Source: Adiantum capillus-veneris
Lineage: Eukaryota; Streptophyta; Polypodiopsida; Polypodiales; Pteridaceae
Direction: 5' to 3'
Assembly (NCBI GenBank): GCA_014529385.2
Contig: CM043965.1
Coordinates: 63,926,933 to 63,990,932 of the forward strand
Length of the DNA stretch: 64,000 nt
In this document: one piece after another, positions 43,219 through 55,521 of the stretch
Layout: every line of letters starts with the position of its first letter
Position numbering within the stretch: the stretch's first letter is position 1
Position numbers and translations under genes: made by a program
The notes under the pieces: model-generated
Database searches by the model: none
What the model was told of the DNA's origin: nothing
Seen by the model: the letters and a program-made list of their open reading frames with translations, nothing else

Positions 43219-44285
43219 TCAAGCTCTTGTGTTTGCTAAAGATTTCACTTTGTATCCCTCCTTCAGAATCATGTTAATCCTCATATCAAGACCATCCATC
43301 CACTCATCATCAATATCTATCTCATCCTTAGCGATGGTATGAACTTGGAGCGTATTGAGTGGTATTGCTTGTAGGACAATTTTCCTTGCACCTTTCCGTT
43401 TTAGAATCTGAATGTGAGTCTCCTCCTGAGCCTCGTCTAATACCTGTTGTCGTTTAATATTTCTTTCCTTGGTTGTGTGCATTCTCTACAAAAGCTCATT
43501 AGTCAAGGGAAGATTGTATTTACGGAGCCGACATCCACTAATCCAGCTTGCCATATTTTCTCCATCTAATGTAGCTAACTTAACTACATAGCTTGGTGAA
43601 ACATCTTCAATGATAAAAGGACCGTGTCCTTTTTTCTTAAATTTAGGTACATGTTGTTTCAACGAATATAGTAAGACTAAGTCCCCTGGTTTGAAAGTTT
43701 TGGTTAGCAATTATGAGTCAAAGATTTGTTTCTGCCTTTCTTTTTGTGCGTAGGTGTGAGCAATGGCTGCTAATTGTTGCTCATCCAATCGTTCCAAATA
43801 TTTAAGTCGTTCTGACAACCCGTGTCCCTTCCATTCTAACTCAATATTAACTCTGAGAGTGGGTAATAAGAATCCATTGGCAAGATTGCATCCAGGCCAT
43901 AGAACAAATTCAAAGGAGCTATGTTCAAAGCTGTTTTGAAGGAAACTGGATAGTCCCATAAGGCAGAATGAAGATGCATTTCCTAGTCTGTTCTGCCTGA
44001 ACTAACAATTTTAGTTAGTATAGAGCTAAGAATTTTGTTTGTATGTTCTGCTTGACCATTCGCTTGAGGATGATAGGGAACAGATTTGTTATGGATTACC
44101 ATTAACGCATCTAACATATATTCTATCACCTCATTAAGGAAATGTGTTATGCGATCACTCACAAGCTCAATAAGAAGTCCATACCTAGTGAATACACATT
44201 CATACAAGAATTTAGCACTGGTTCTCGCATTGTTCTTTCTGGTGGGCCGTGCCTCAGCCCACTTGGTTAAGTAATATGTGGCCAC
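43219..44285 (-). pseudogene. Integrase core and C-terminal domain, gypsy element 2
   Basis: Core: YYLTKWAEARPT, LIELVSDRITHF with the second catalytic Asp, then YHPQANGQAEHTNK with the Glu. The first Asp lies just upstream (GKWGIDFVGP near 44350), so the catalytic triad is placeable. The 43959-43711 part continues the core end in another frame. The 43710-43486 part has FKPGDLVLLYS and KKGHGPFIIEDV, the integrase C-terminal fold. After a stop an ATG at 43482 opens an 87-residue acidic/basic tail of unknown role. Confidence 0.85.
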
Positions 44286-44389
44286 AATAATATATTGTGC
44301 CTAATTTTTGTAAGATGGTGTCTAGATTGGTCCTACAAAGTCTATACCCCACTTACCAAAGACTCATGCTCCCATCATAGGTTGCAATG

Positions 44390-44970
44390 GCATATTATCG
44401 ACCCTTGTCGGCATTTTCTCTCTTTGACATGCATCGCATCGTCAAACAAACTCTTTTGTGTCCGCAAATAAAGTTGGCCACCAGATGCATGCTATCAATA
44501 TAGCTTTGTCCGTGGTTTCATGAGAGAAGTGAACTCCTAGTAGACCTGCATGTGCTTGTTTTAAAATAGGAAGATATTCCTCCTCAGTTGCACAAAGTCT
44601 AAGATGTTGGTCTTTCCCTTGTTGATAGATCTGGTTTCCAATCAAGATATAGTTGGAGGCTTCCATTTCTATTGCCCTCCTTTGCCTTTTACTCATGTTT
44701 TTTGGAGATATTCTGCTGGTTAGATATTCAACTAGGTAGCCACTCCACTGTGGTGTGGCTACAATGTGGAATAATGTGGCATGAGGTATGGTGGCTTTTA
44801 CTTTACAATGAGATCACTTATTCACATAATGATGAATTTAGTTCTTCATAGTGGTCCCATAAACCCCCAGCCAAGTTAATCATTATAAGGTTTGGTCTTG
44901 TGCAACGTGGAATCCTAGTATTGTGGTATGTGCTTGACTCAAGTAGGCTTCTTGTTCTTAAGGATTGATG
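44390..44970 (-). pseudogene. Two successive HHCC zinc-binding modules
   Basis: Module 1 (about 44940-44800) is decayed (AHTTILGFHVAQDQT ... HYVNK) but aligns with the intact HHCC module of element 1 at 3475-3125. About 70-100 residues later, after MSKRQRRAIEMEASNY and a short linker, module 2 reads AHAGLLGVHFSHETTDKAI, CIWWPTLF and CDACQ, the usual zinc finger directly before the integrase core. Two such modules in one pol are unusual. Confidence 0.6.
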
Positions 44971-45249
44971 TACAAGAGCAAGATTCCATCTTTGTTTTTC
45001 GGATACAAACGTCTAGCTAGCAACTGATACAATGCAAATTGACCAATATGTCATGGTGTAATGGGAATTGATATTTGAGAATCTACTTTCATGATGGTCA
45101 TTAAGGTCAAAAGGTCTTCTGACCATCTGGGAACCATTTCTAGAGAGAACAAATATGTATCTGGAAAATCATCGTCTATCCCCTTAGGTGCTTCCCCTAT
45201 TGTGAGACTCTACATATGATCCATTCTTTGGCGCATGGGCCTTTTTTAA

Positions 45250-46597
45250 CGACCACTGTGAAGTCAAACTCAAGTAGGATGATGAACCATCTTGCTATCC
45301 TTCTAGTATTGCAGGGTTTTTTTACCAAATAGAGTAAGGCTTAATGGTCTACAAAAAAGAAAAACTTGTTGGCTAACAAGTAGTGTCTGAACTTCTTGAC
45401 AGAATACACTATACGAAGGTCTTCTCTTTTTGTGGCTGTATAATTCTTTTCTGCCAGGTTTAATTTCCGGCTAGCATAGGAGATAGGAAAATACATGGTC
45501 CCCTCTCTTTGTGGATGAGCTAAGATACAGCCTATAGAAAAACTTGAAGCATCAACATGTATGTGAGATAGCTTTTCCGAATCGGGAGCATTCAGTATCG
45601 CTACTGAAGTCAAATCTTGCTTAAGCTTTTGAAATGACTCTTCACATTTGTTGGTGCATTCAAAATGAGTGATAAGGATATAGATGGGCTTAGCAATCAC
45701 AACATACATGTAGATAAATCTATGCTAGTAACCACAATGTCCCATAAATACCTGAACCCCTCTGCTTGTTGTTGGTCTAGCCATCTCAGCAATAACTGCT
45801 ACTTTTTCTATGTCTATGGCTATGCCATTTCTAGACACAATATGTCCCAAACTTTCTTCTTTTCTAACCATAAAAATGCATTTTTCAGGGTTAGACAAAT
45901 TATATATAAGCAAAATTTCTCAAAGACACATCGTAAATACTCAAAATGACTTTCTCATTTGGTGGAGTGCACATAGAGGTCATCCATGTATACTTCTAAA
46001 AAATTTCATAGATATTCCTTGAAGGCATGGCTCATAGCCTTTGAAATGTTGTTGGTGCATTGGTCAAGACAAAGGGCATGACTTTATAGACAAAAACTCC
46101 CCATTCTGTAGCAAAGACTATTCTATGTTGGTCCTTGGGATCTATTGTCAATTGGTTGTACCCAAAGAAGCCGTCTAAGAAGCTATAAGCTTACTTGCCA
46201 GCTACCCATTCTAGCACGTGATCAATGATGGGAAGTGGATAGCTATCTTGTATATCGATAGAGTTTACCTTTTTGAGATTACACACACTCTCTGTTTGCC
46301 ATTTTTTAAAGGTACCACAACAATTGGTGATATTACCCAATCTATGTGTTCTATCTCATAGATAACCTCTCCTTCCTTGAGTTTTTCTATCTCTTCTTTG
46401 ATTTTTTTGGCAAAGGTCTCATTATACGTATATGGTATTTGTCGACTTGTCTTGGCATCATCTGTCATAGGGATGGTATGCTGGCATATTGTAGGATCCA
46501 CTCCTTTGAGATCCCTATATGACCATGCAGCAAAAACATTTTTGTATTCCTTCAACGTCCTTATGAGAATCTCTTCTTCTTCTTGCGACAGTTCCAT
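45250..46597 (-). pseudogene. Reverse transcriptase and RNase H, gypsy element 2
   Basis: RT start: IPMTDDAKTSRQIPYTYNE and SPIVVVPLKNGKQRV at 46597-46265. The YMDD box is intact at 45990-45979. Thumb: SLGHIVSRNG and VQVFMGHCGY at 45913-45725. RNase H: LSHIHVDASSFSIGCILAH, ISYASRKLNLAEKNYTATK at 45709-45341. Stops and frame changes lie between these. The upstream part near 46650-47150 is linker with plus-strand shadow frames. Confidence 0.85.
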
Positions 46598-47199
46598 AGC
46601 TATGTATGCAGGTCTTGGCTCTTCCCTAGGGTCTGCTAGATCATTTTTTTCACATTTTCTGGACCTTCATAGGATTTCCCTAGTTTTGTTGACTGTCATA
46701 ATGGCTGCTCGACAACAATCTTGTGATCTTGCAAAGTGTATTTTTTACAGTGAGATGGAACATTGATTTTTCCATGTTTATCACTATATTTGATTCCATT
46801 TTCATTGTCCAGATCTCGTTCAAGGTCCTCTTCAACTATTTATATCTAGCCTTACGCTCTATTTTTGTCATTGGAGGCTCTTTCCCCTTGGTTGTTTCAG
46901 GCTTTGTAAATTTTTGGTTTCTTCTAGGTTTGTCGCTCTTTAAGTGCCGAATCGGGATACCTTCCAGTTATTTTGTCTTTTATGCAGTCCATGGCATTTA
47001 CTTTCATTAAGAATGAGTTCTTGTATCGAATGGATATTTTGTGATTTTTTTCCTCAAGTTTTTTTCTCGCTTTTTGCAGTATCTTTGTTGATGTCTTCAA
47101 TGTTGGTTTGGAAACTCAAGAAATCTTTCTTCCTCTCCTCAGAGTAGAAGTTTGGCCCTTACATGCTATTTTTCTAAGTCCAATTCTTGATTTGTAATT

Positions 47200-48060
47200 G
47201 TCCCTTCTTCCAACTCGTCCTTGGCATCATAGTAGTGATCTAAAAAGACCTGTTGCTCCTCAATCATCTCAATGAATACCATTTGGATAGGGACCATGTC
47301 ATAGCCTTCTGCATCTTAGAATTGTTGATTTATTAACACATATTTCCATTGTGGCCAGGATCTAAGTCCATTCAAAGGGTTTGAACAAATGTTCAGGAAA
47401 TGGTTCTGATATATATTCCGTGTTATTCACCTCTCTGTCTAGATTGTAGTCTTCCCTTTGTTGCAAACTCCCCAACTAAGAATCTCGACACATCCAAATT
47501 GGGGTGTCTTTATGTATCTTTGAAGGTAGTTTAGTCTCTACAGAGGTCTCAGAGTCTAATTCTTGTATGGATGTATTCAAGGAATCTCTATAGGAATGAT
47601 CTTTCAAGTTTACTCTGGTGATTGTCCCTACTTGTTTCACGTAGAGATAATCATTGTCCCAGTCTTAAACTAGTTGTATTTGTCTCATAAGTTTTCTTCC
47701 CAAGATGATTTCATAGTTGAGTTTCTTTCCAAAATATACAATGGAAAAAGTGTTCTGGTAATCAATTCCACAAGAAGTGAGCCCATTGGTTTCTCTATGT
47801 GTCCATCTAACCCCAATTGAAGTTTCATTTTGGTTTGTCTAATTGCCAATTTTCCCCAAGCTTCCCAAATAGCTTTGGGTTGCTACGGCAATGCCTGCAC
47901 TACTGCCTAAAATAGCCATGGTAGTTATATCATTGTACTATACTGAAAGGGTAGTGTTTCCCTCGTTCCCTTCACAAAAGTCTCCCTCTTTATTTATAGG
48001 TAATGACTTGACTATTTTAGTATGTACGTCTTTATTTTGGAATTTTTCCAAGTCTAGTTG
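47200..48060 (-). pseudogene. Protease region, gypsy element 2, active site lost
   Basis: The segment MAILGSSAGIAVATQ near 47930-47890 aligns with AILDSGVGIAIATK of element 1, so the catalytic D-S-G is replaced by G-S-S. Downstream, KKLNYEIILGRKLM and IQLV match the other copy's inter-domain region. Stops are frequent. Confidence 0.55.
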
Positions 48061-48151
48061 AGATGCTTCTTTTAGCCCCATCTTTTCCATGGTGGTTTGT
48101 GTATCTCCCCACAACTAGTTCTCCCAAGGTGATTGTGTACTCAATTGGTGT

Positions 48152-49270
48152 TCACATAATGGATTGTAGATTAGCCACATCCAAGGTTTGTCTTGGCCTT
48201 TCTAGTTTGGTTGTTTTGTAGAACATTGATTTATCCTCATTCTCTCCTAAGTAGGATGGTAGCATTAGAAAAGTTCCATCTTTTGAAAAACCTGACTGCT
48301 TGGATCCCCAATCTCCATATAACGATTGTTTAGCCAATTCCATAGGGAATCTACCAAATTGAACGTCCTCAATTGGAGCTGATTTCAAGGTTACACTCCA
48401 ATCTTTTGCTTATCTAACCCTTTTCCATAGGTAGTTTGGCCAATCTTCCTCAACTATTTACACCTTGTCCCATCCTTCCTCACTATGAGGAACTTCGAGT
48501 TTAGTGATGGTGCTTTATCATTTTCCATGTTTCCCAACTTGTCCTTTTCTTGAACTCTTTCCTTCATGGTTTCAATCTCATTTTCAAACAACTTTTCCAC
48601 AACCTCCTGTTGTGGATTCTTTTTTTTCATCATGGTTTGTGTAATTTGTACAAGGTTCCTATAAGCTTCTAGTCTAGCTGCTTCTATATTCGATGATGGA
48701 TAAATTTTTCCAAGATTGGAAAGCCTCCAGAGTTGCATTGATTGGTTTGTAGATTTGGTTGACCAGTACTGATCTAGCCGATTTTGATTTTGGTTCCTTG
48801 AATTGTGTTCAAGGAGTCTGAATTTTTTCTTCGGTTTCCTTCCGTATCGTCTCTTCAGTCTCTTTCGTTGTTTTTGTCTCTTAAACTTGTACCTCTTGTG
48901 TCTTTCTTTCCTCGGATTTTTAGAGTATTTACAGGATTTATCAGATCCACTTACATTTTTTTTCTTGTTCTCTTTGTCCTATGCTCTAGTCATCACTTGA
49001 ATTTGAACTATTGGTTCCCCTTTTGATGAACTGCTTGGCACAATTTGACTTATATTTATAAGAGTCTTCCGCTGTTGGTTGGATTCCTAGGAGAACCTTC
49101 AAGAAAGTGTTCCCCCTTTTGTCCACATGCCCCACAATAAGCCTCTATAGGTATCCGATTTGGGACAATCATTCTTCCAATGATCATCCGCTCCACAATT
49201 ATGTCAATTTCTAGTTTTTGGTTTGGGCATTGGCTTGGCCATTGGTGGTCTTGCCCCTTGATTTGCAATA
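48152..49270 (-). pseudogene. Gag knuckle and charged linker, gypsy element 2
   Basis: The 49268-49056 frame reads a zinc-knuckle-like AYCGACGQKGEHFLEGSP, in which the final Cys is replaced by Ser. The 48738-48454 frame has ARLEAYRNLVQITQ, matching element 1 (KLEAYQNLVRITQE), then a Glu/Lys-rich helix. The 48388-48152 frame has LPSYLGENEDKSM, matching PSYLGDNEDESM of element 1. Opposite-strand frames here are shadows. Confidence 0.65.
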
Positions 49271-49733
49271 AATTATGTTTTAGTAGGTTCTTGAAACATC
49301 GTCTCTATAGGGACCGAAGTAGGTTGTGGATATACCACTCTTCTTCTATTTCCATTGTTACAGAGCTTGTTCTAGCATATGGAGTAACAGGTACTAGAGC
49401 TTGCTCATCTATCTGTCCCTCAGGAAGCATATAATTGATCGATACAACATTATTCCCAGGGAGTGGTGGATGTTGGCCTAATACTGGCTATGGTCTCTCT
49501 ATATTCATTGGTGATCTTGCATGGGTGCCACATTTGGTGGGTAGCGATACATGTGTTGTCCTTGTGGCCTCATTGGTACATACTGTACATTCCCATCATA
49601 TTAAAGCTTGTAGTAGCACTCTTTTGTCTCGTAATTTGTCCATTTTTCTTCAATGGTGCACCATTTTAATTGGCTTTGTGGTTGTCCTTGCATTGGGCCT
49701 CTCAACGACATCCTTTGCTTGTTGATCATCACA

Positions 49734-50330
49734 TCATTCATGAGCTTCAGCAATGTCCTCTATAGAACTGGCAGGAGCCGCAATAGCTGGTCCCACTTGT
49801 GCTGGAACAATTATTGTTGTTTGTTCACTTTGTATGTCTTTAGATTTACTTTCCTCATTATAAATCTTGCAATTATCACCACTCCGGTCAATAGCGTCTA
49901 GACTACATGCTTCCCAAGTTATATGTTTTTTGTTGTACAATATAGCATGCAATTCCTTGTTTAAGAGTCCTTCCAAAAATAATGAGATGATTATTTCCTC
50001 GGTTTGAATTTCCAATTGCGGACATTTGTCTATATATTGCCTCATCTAACTCACACTATCCTAGTCTCTCCTTAATTCTACGTGAAACTACAGATTTGCA
50101 CCACTATACTGTGCTTTATCCCCATTTTGGAACAAGTAGCAACAAATCTCATCGCCAAGGTTGGCAAGTCGGTTTGAAACCTAGTCAAATCTTTACCTTC
50201 CAAGGTCATCCCAAACCCTTAAACTATGTGTGGAAATTGGTTAAGTGCTCAGCTCGCAAAACCTGTCTAAAGCTCGCCAAATGGTCATAGGGATCCCTCC
50301 ATTTGCTATATTTTTTGACCCACTTTTAGA
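49734..50330 (-). pseudogene. Gag capsid region, gypsy element 2
   Basis: The 50045-49734 frame reads MRQYIDKCPQLEIQTEE and SLFLEGLLNKELHAI, the same capsid C-terminal block as in element 1. A GMTLEGKDLTRF-like block lies at about 50210-50170 in a broken frame. The Pro/Gln-rich part between 49270 and 49734 is badly decayed. Confidence 0.72.
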
Positions 50331-50399
50331 AATCTATTGGTTTGACTCTATGATTATGTTTTGCATCCACTCTTTCCCTTCTAACCGGTGTCTCTCCCA

Positions 50400-51379
50400 T
50401 TAATCCTCAAACCAGCCATTTGGTAAGTGTGACTCATGTGGACCCCTTCTCGTCCTTGTGTCACTCATTCCTCCCTTGTTATAGGTGGTTTCTCTCTATT
50501 GGTACCATTGAGGTGACTACCCCTTTCTGTGATTCCTTGTTGGTTGGCCATGTTGTCATAAGATCTAGCATTTGGATCCACATCCTGATCAACTTCCTGT
50601 GTAGTTCCCATAATTACTTCACAGATTGAGTTTCCCTGGTACTTGGTTTTTTCAATCTCTTTTGGGGTCATCATAACAAATTTCTTGTTGTAACAATCCC
50701 TAAATAGATGACTGGGGAGTTCTTCTAACCCTTTTTCCTTGATCTTGAAGATGTACACAGTTTTCAAGGGAGTTAGTTGTCCTAATCTCGCATGGGTGGT
50801 TCATACAAAATCCTTAATATTGTTTTCTTCCCAACAATAAACTCCAAGTCTTGGGTTATCAGTGGGGATGCATTTTAATGGTTTAGCATCTATTAACTCA
50901 TACCCTTCTAATTCTAACACTAGAGGTCCCTCTTTTACAGCCTTATCACGTATTAGAGAATCAACCTCTAATCCCCATTTATCCACTAAATCAGGGTCTT
51001 GTATCTTGCAATACTATACTCCATTCTGGTTTAGATACATGTCATCTTGTTTGTTTGCTCTCACCTCCTCTTCAAAATCGATGGTATGGTCATCTATCCG
51101 CATTGCAAACTCCTCATTTGGGTTCAAATAAATCTGGGTTTTGTATTTTTTGGTCTTGAAGAAAGTCAGGATATGTTTGAATTTGGGTGAGGTCCATGTT
51201 CTTGATTGAGTCGAAAAGGAAGACATGTATGAGCTTGAATTGGAGTAAGTTTTTGGCACTTCTTCTGCAATAGTTTTTAATGGTCTCCCTTGGTTTACAC
51301 TTTTGTTTGTGGACACTCTACTCCTATTCTCTCCTAAGTTAATGGAGTTTCCCAAAGCTCTACCAGATATTAGGTTCAT
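50400..51379 (-). pseudogene. Conserved N-terminal domain upstream of gag, gypsy element 2
   Basis: Three segments (51379-51014, 50986-50801, 50767-50465) match the N-terminal domain of element 1. Shared blocks are MDKWGLEV, VYCWEENN, VYIFKIKEKG, LFRDCYNKKF and MMTPKEIEKTKYQG, plus an acidic stretch LNPNEEFAMRIDDH. The start region differs slightly (MNLISGRALG, with NQGRPLKT about 28 residues in). Conservation of these blocks between two diverged copies suggests a functional N-terminal domain; its role is unknown. Confidence 0.65.
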
Positions 51380-52705
51380 ATATGGACTTATTCACTCAAT
51401 TGAACAAATATTTTAAACCTGGAGATGCGGCCTTGATTTTAACCGCAATGCTTTTGCTTGTTCTCTTGATTTGTCACCAAGTCGTGAGTCCTTTCACACC
51501 AACACTCAAAACCGTATGTGATTCCACAATCTAAATTTTATTTGGTCAATAAGGAGTCAAAAAAATACAAAAATTTCCTTTCTCTATCCCTCAATAGACT
51601 CCTTGTGCAAAAAAGATGTGAATTTTGTTCAGGCTATCTTAGGCGTGCCGAAGATATTTTCACTCATAGGTAGGCTCAATTCCAACTTGAAACTCATAAA
51701 TGGAGTCCTTATGGCCTGCCAAAGACAACCCTAATGTCAACTTTGCAAAACTAATTCCTTGGTGTGAGATTTTTTTTCACCGCGCTGAAGATAAATCTTC
51801 TTCTTTTTCACTTTTTCTTGCAATTTGTGGCCTGGATTAGGTGCTTCAAGTGATTTCAAGATTTTATAACAAATTGCACAAGGTTTTGACTCCTTATCAA
51901 TGTTTTTAGCTCTTTTTGAGCTTCAAGGCTGGTTTTCCAAATTACCTTGGTGCATTGATTTTTTCTTTGCTTTAATTTTAATGAAACTTGCTTGGGAGCT
52001 GTATTATAACCCTTATAGACCTTGGGATTGAAAATGAGCACAATATCCCTTCTAAAGAAACTTTTATCTTCAATGCACTGAAGATAAATCTCTTCCAGAT
52101 TTCAGCATTTTTTTTTTCTTCACAGATTCATTTTCCCACAAGTTTTAGGATTTATCCACACCTTGATTTCAAGTTTGAGCTTGATTTTTCTTTTCCTTGT
52201 TGATTGACCAGGATTTTTAGTGATCCAAATGATTCCAAAATCAATGGATAGTCTAAACAAGTTGGCCTACCACCTTGAAAGTTAAATTTCTTAGTTTTAG
52301 TCTCAAAATCCCCTTGTCTATCTTCGGCGTGCCTAAGATAGACTTGTCAATTTTTTTGGTTTTTCTTCAATGCAAGTTTGACCAGATGCACTCCTGACGG
52401 TTTTCTACTTACCCTACTCCTACTGGATATAAAAAAGAGTACAAAAAGTGAAAAATGCAACTTTCAATCTCAAATCCCTACTTTCTATCTATGTAACACC
52501 TATATCAACCACTAATCAATCTCAAGGATCTTTCACCTAATCCGTCCTACGAAACTAAAGCTCTAGAGGTCTGTACTAAGTATCTCTACTCTCAAGCACC
52601 TCTCACTCGTGATAAAGTCAAAAAATGTGTTCCTCTAGCCAAAACTAGAGGAAGTAGTGGAAATGTCAGTGAATGCTTTGGGTTTTCCTCTAGTCTAGGT
52701 TGACT
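51380..52705 (-). mobile_element. Untranslated leader of gypsy element 2 with palindromes
   Basis: About 1.3 kb between primer-binding site and gag start with no coding content. It contains three hairpin-type palindromes of the TATCTT...AAGATA kind: 51635-51656, 52065-52086 and 52316-52343, plus a half copy near 51785-51793. The block GGAGTAGGGTAAGTAGAA near 52420 matches the plus-strand leader at 9.9 kb. Confidence 0.65.
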
Positions 52706-52725
52706 CATCCTCGACAACAATGCCA
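52706..52725 (-). promoter_or_regulatory. Decayed primer-binding site, tRNA-Asp type
   Basis: TGGCATTGTTGTCGAGGATG on the minus strand, three bases after the LTR end. It is a diverged form of the site at 9585-9604. Confidence 0.6.
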
Positions 52726-52728
52726 AAA

Positions 52729-53131
52729 TGTCGATCGACTACCAAGCCTCACCATGTCAATGCTAGCAAAGCGAGAACCACAAACATAAAATGTCAATCT
52801 GTGGGATGTAGCTGACCCGACTAGTGCATGGAGGCTACAAGAGATAGACAAAAATCCCAAGTCTATGTCGATCTTGCTTATCTAAGTCTCAAGTGTGTGC
52901 TAGACACCAAAAGCTACTTTCTCTACCGTAACCTTATCCAAACGAATTTGTGTAGTTGCATGTCTCCGAATGGAATGAAACTTAATACCTAGCATGGGCA
53001 AGATATCCTCTATACTCTCATGTGCTCAAATGTTTTTTTTGACACCTGGACAAAATTGTGCATAAGATAAACAACCTATTTTAGGGTTGTCGATTTTTGT
53101 CCTAGAAGGGCTCTATAGCTTCCTCTAGACA
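52729..53131 (-). mobile_element. 5' LTR of gypsy element 2, 403 bp
   Basis: On the minus strand it begins TGTCTAGAGG at 53131 and ends CGACA at 52729. Length, terminal bases and internal blocks match the plus-oriented LTR at 9183-9582. Copia integrase sequence starts right beyond 53131, so the gypsy element landed in a copia element. Confidence 0.75.
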
Positions 53132-55290
53132 TGCTCTATCAATCTTTGAGATCAAAATCAAGCTTTAGTGTGTGTATTGTGCATAGGGAACAAAAACAGC
53201 TCGTAGAAATAGGGATTCAAAAGGTTCTAGAAATATCTAGAACAATTGTACATATTTTGTTCATTGAAATTAGATCCCCACTCCTAAAGATTTTTCTATC
53301 TTCAGGATCCCATAGGCGAAACTCAAAGCCTGCTTCTCCATAGCCAATGAAGAAGCACTTCTTGGACTTTTCATCTAGCTTTCAACTTGAATTTATATCT
53401 ATGTGTATAAAAGCCTCACGTCCAAACACTTTTAGAAATGCACCAATTTACCTGTTCACACCTCTTCTGGAACTGCTCCATCCAGTACCTTTGAGGATGA
53501 TTGGTTTATCAAGTACACGTATATACTTATTTCTTCCACCCAAAGCTCAAGTGGTAGGTCTGCATGTAGCTGCATACTTTGTGCTTGCTCAGTGTTTGTC
53601 TTGTTCATTCTTTCCAAAAATCCATTTTGTTGAGGTTTCCTTGGGGTTGTCCTTTTCGTTTGAATGCCATTTCTAGCATAAAAGCTTTCAAAATCTTGGC
53701 TACAATACTCACCTCCATTGTTGGGTTTGAGGCATTTTAGCTTAGTACCTGCTTCATTTTTAAAAAAGGTTTTCCACCTTAGAAATATGAAAAACACAAT
53801 GGATTTAATCTTCATTACATAAACCCATGTTTTTCTAGTTGCATCTTCTATGAATGCTACATAGTACAATGAGCCACCAAGGGATGGTGTACTCTCAGGA
53901 CCCCATACATCAGAATGAACTAATTCAAGATTTTTGGTTTTTCTTTCATTTTGTACTTTCAAAAAATTTTAACCTCTTTTGTTTACCATAAACACAATTC
54001 TCACAAAACTCTAAGTCCACTTCTTTCAAACCTGGTAGAATCTTCTTTGTCTGAAGAATTTGCATTCCTTTGGCACACACATGCTCAAGTTGATAGTGCC
54101 ATACCGCACCGGCAACTTCTATAGATGTTGCACAAATTGAAGATTGCACACTGGCCATACACAAGTAGAATGTACCCACCTTTTCTCCCTTTGCAACCAC
54201 CAAAGATCCTTTTAAGATCTTCCGATGTTTGTTTTTGCATGCAATGTTGTGACCTTTATCATCCAATTGATCTGTAGAGATCAAGTTTTGTGAAGAGAGT
54301 GGACATTTTAACACAAACATTACCTTTTCTGACAATTTCACAAGCTTCATTATCTCCCAAGTATACATACCCAAAATTACCTTTGGCGTAATCTTGGAAA
54401 TGTTGCTTGTGGGGTGTCGCATGGAATAAAGCACCGAAGTCTACTATCCAAAATTGAACAAATTCTTCGATGAATGAATTAGAGCATCTTACTCTACTTA
54501 ACCTACCACATTGGCATTCGATGTTGGTTTGTTTTCTTGTGAATCCAACTCCTTCTTCTTCTTGGATCAACAATCCTTGTGTCCCTTCTTACTACAATTC
54601 CAACACTCGAGAGTTGACTTTGTGCAGACTTTCTCTGCCTTGAGTGATCACAAGCCCTTTGATTCTTGAACCTCTCCTTTGGTTTCCATTTACAATGCAT
54701 CACTTGATTCAGATGTGCTTCTCCTTTGCATCTTCTCGATTAAGAAAACATAGGAAAAATCATCAAATTTGAGAGTATTTAAACCAAAGATTGAGTTACT
54801 TATAGTCATCACAAGGCTATCCCAACTATTGAGCAAATATGATAGTATTAGGAGAGCTTGCACTTTGTCCTTGAATTTGACCCTACCAATCGAAGCTGAC
54901 TTACATTGGTGTTGAAGTCATTAGGTGTTCTGTAACTGAACCACTCTCTTCCATTTTTATATTGAACAATCACTTCATGAGAAATACCTTATGGGATGCC
55001 AATGGTTTCTCGTAGAGGACATCAAGGGACTTCATAAAGTCCTTTGTGGTCTTCATCTCCAAAATGTTGAAGGATATCATTGATGCCAAGCATAGTTGGA
55101 TTGTTCCCAATGCCTTTTGATCAAGGAAATTGCAAGTTTCATCTTCCATTGTTGTGGGGTTTTTTGCAAGACCACCTAGTGACAAATAAAGATTTTTTTG
55201 GTAGAGATAGTCTTCAATCTGCATCTTCCTGTGTTGTTAGTTTTTTCCATTGAATTTCTTGATCTTGAGCTTACGTTCCTCTGCCATCAT
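53132..55290 (-). pseudogene. Copia gag, protease and integrase, decayed
   Basis: Gag starts near 55288 (MMAEERKLKIKKFNG) and runs through LYLSLGGLAKNP and KTTKDFMKSLDVLYEK. The protease region near 54450 reads WIVDFGALFHAT, in which D-S-G has become D-F-G. Integrase: VWHYQLEHVCAKGM and CENCVYGKQKRLKF, then LELVHSDVWGP, YYVAFIEDATRKTWVYV, LKPNNGGEY (Asp replaced by Asn) and TPRKPQQNGFLERMN. The integrase tail (GYGEAGFEFRLWDPEDRK) fades out by 53132, where the gypsy LTR begins. Several frame changes. Confidence 0.85.
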
Positions 55291-55344
55291 TACCACTCAA
55301 TTCAAGGAATCCTTTCCTTTAGATATTTTAGCTGTGAGATACCT

Positions 55345-55437
55345 CCTTGTTACAAATAAAGATGTAGCTACGTTGAGATTATAGTGATTTACTTAATGGA
55401 TAGAAATAATTTTCACACACAAGGCCCGATAATAGAT

Positions 55438-55521
<84 letters not shown>

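Larger units (their letters stand above)
43219..52705 (-). mobile_element. Ty3/gypsy element 2, same family as element 1
   Basis: Reading down from the leader: N-terminal domain (51379-50400), gag (about 50300-49734), knuckles (near 49200), charged linker (48738-48152), protease (near 47900), RT (46597-45725), RNase H (45709-45250), two HHCC modules (44960-44400), integrase (44285-43486) and a tail (43482-43219). Each part matches element 1 where that is present. It is more decayed: nearly every domain is in pieces. The 5' LTR and primer-binding site are present in the expected orientation; the 3' LTR was not found. Confidence 0.88.

Noticed and set aside
53347-53676. 109-residue plus-strand frame
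   Set aside because: Antisense of the copia integrase, which matches known motifs on the minus strand.
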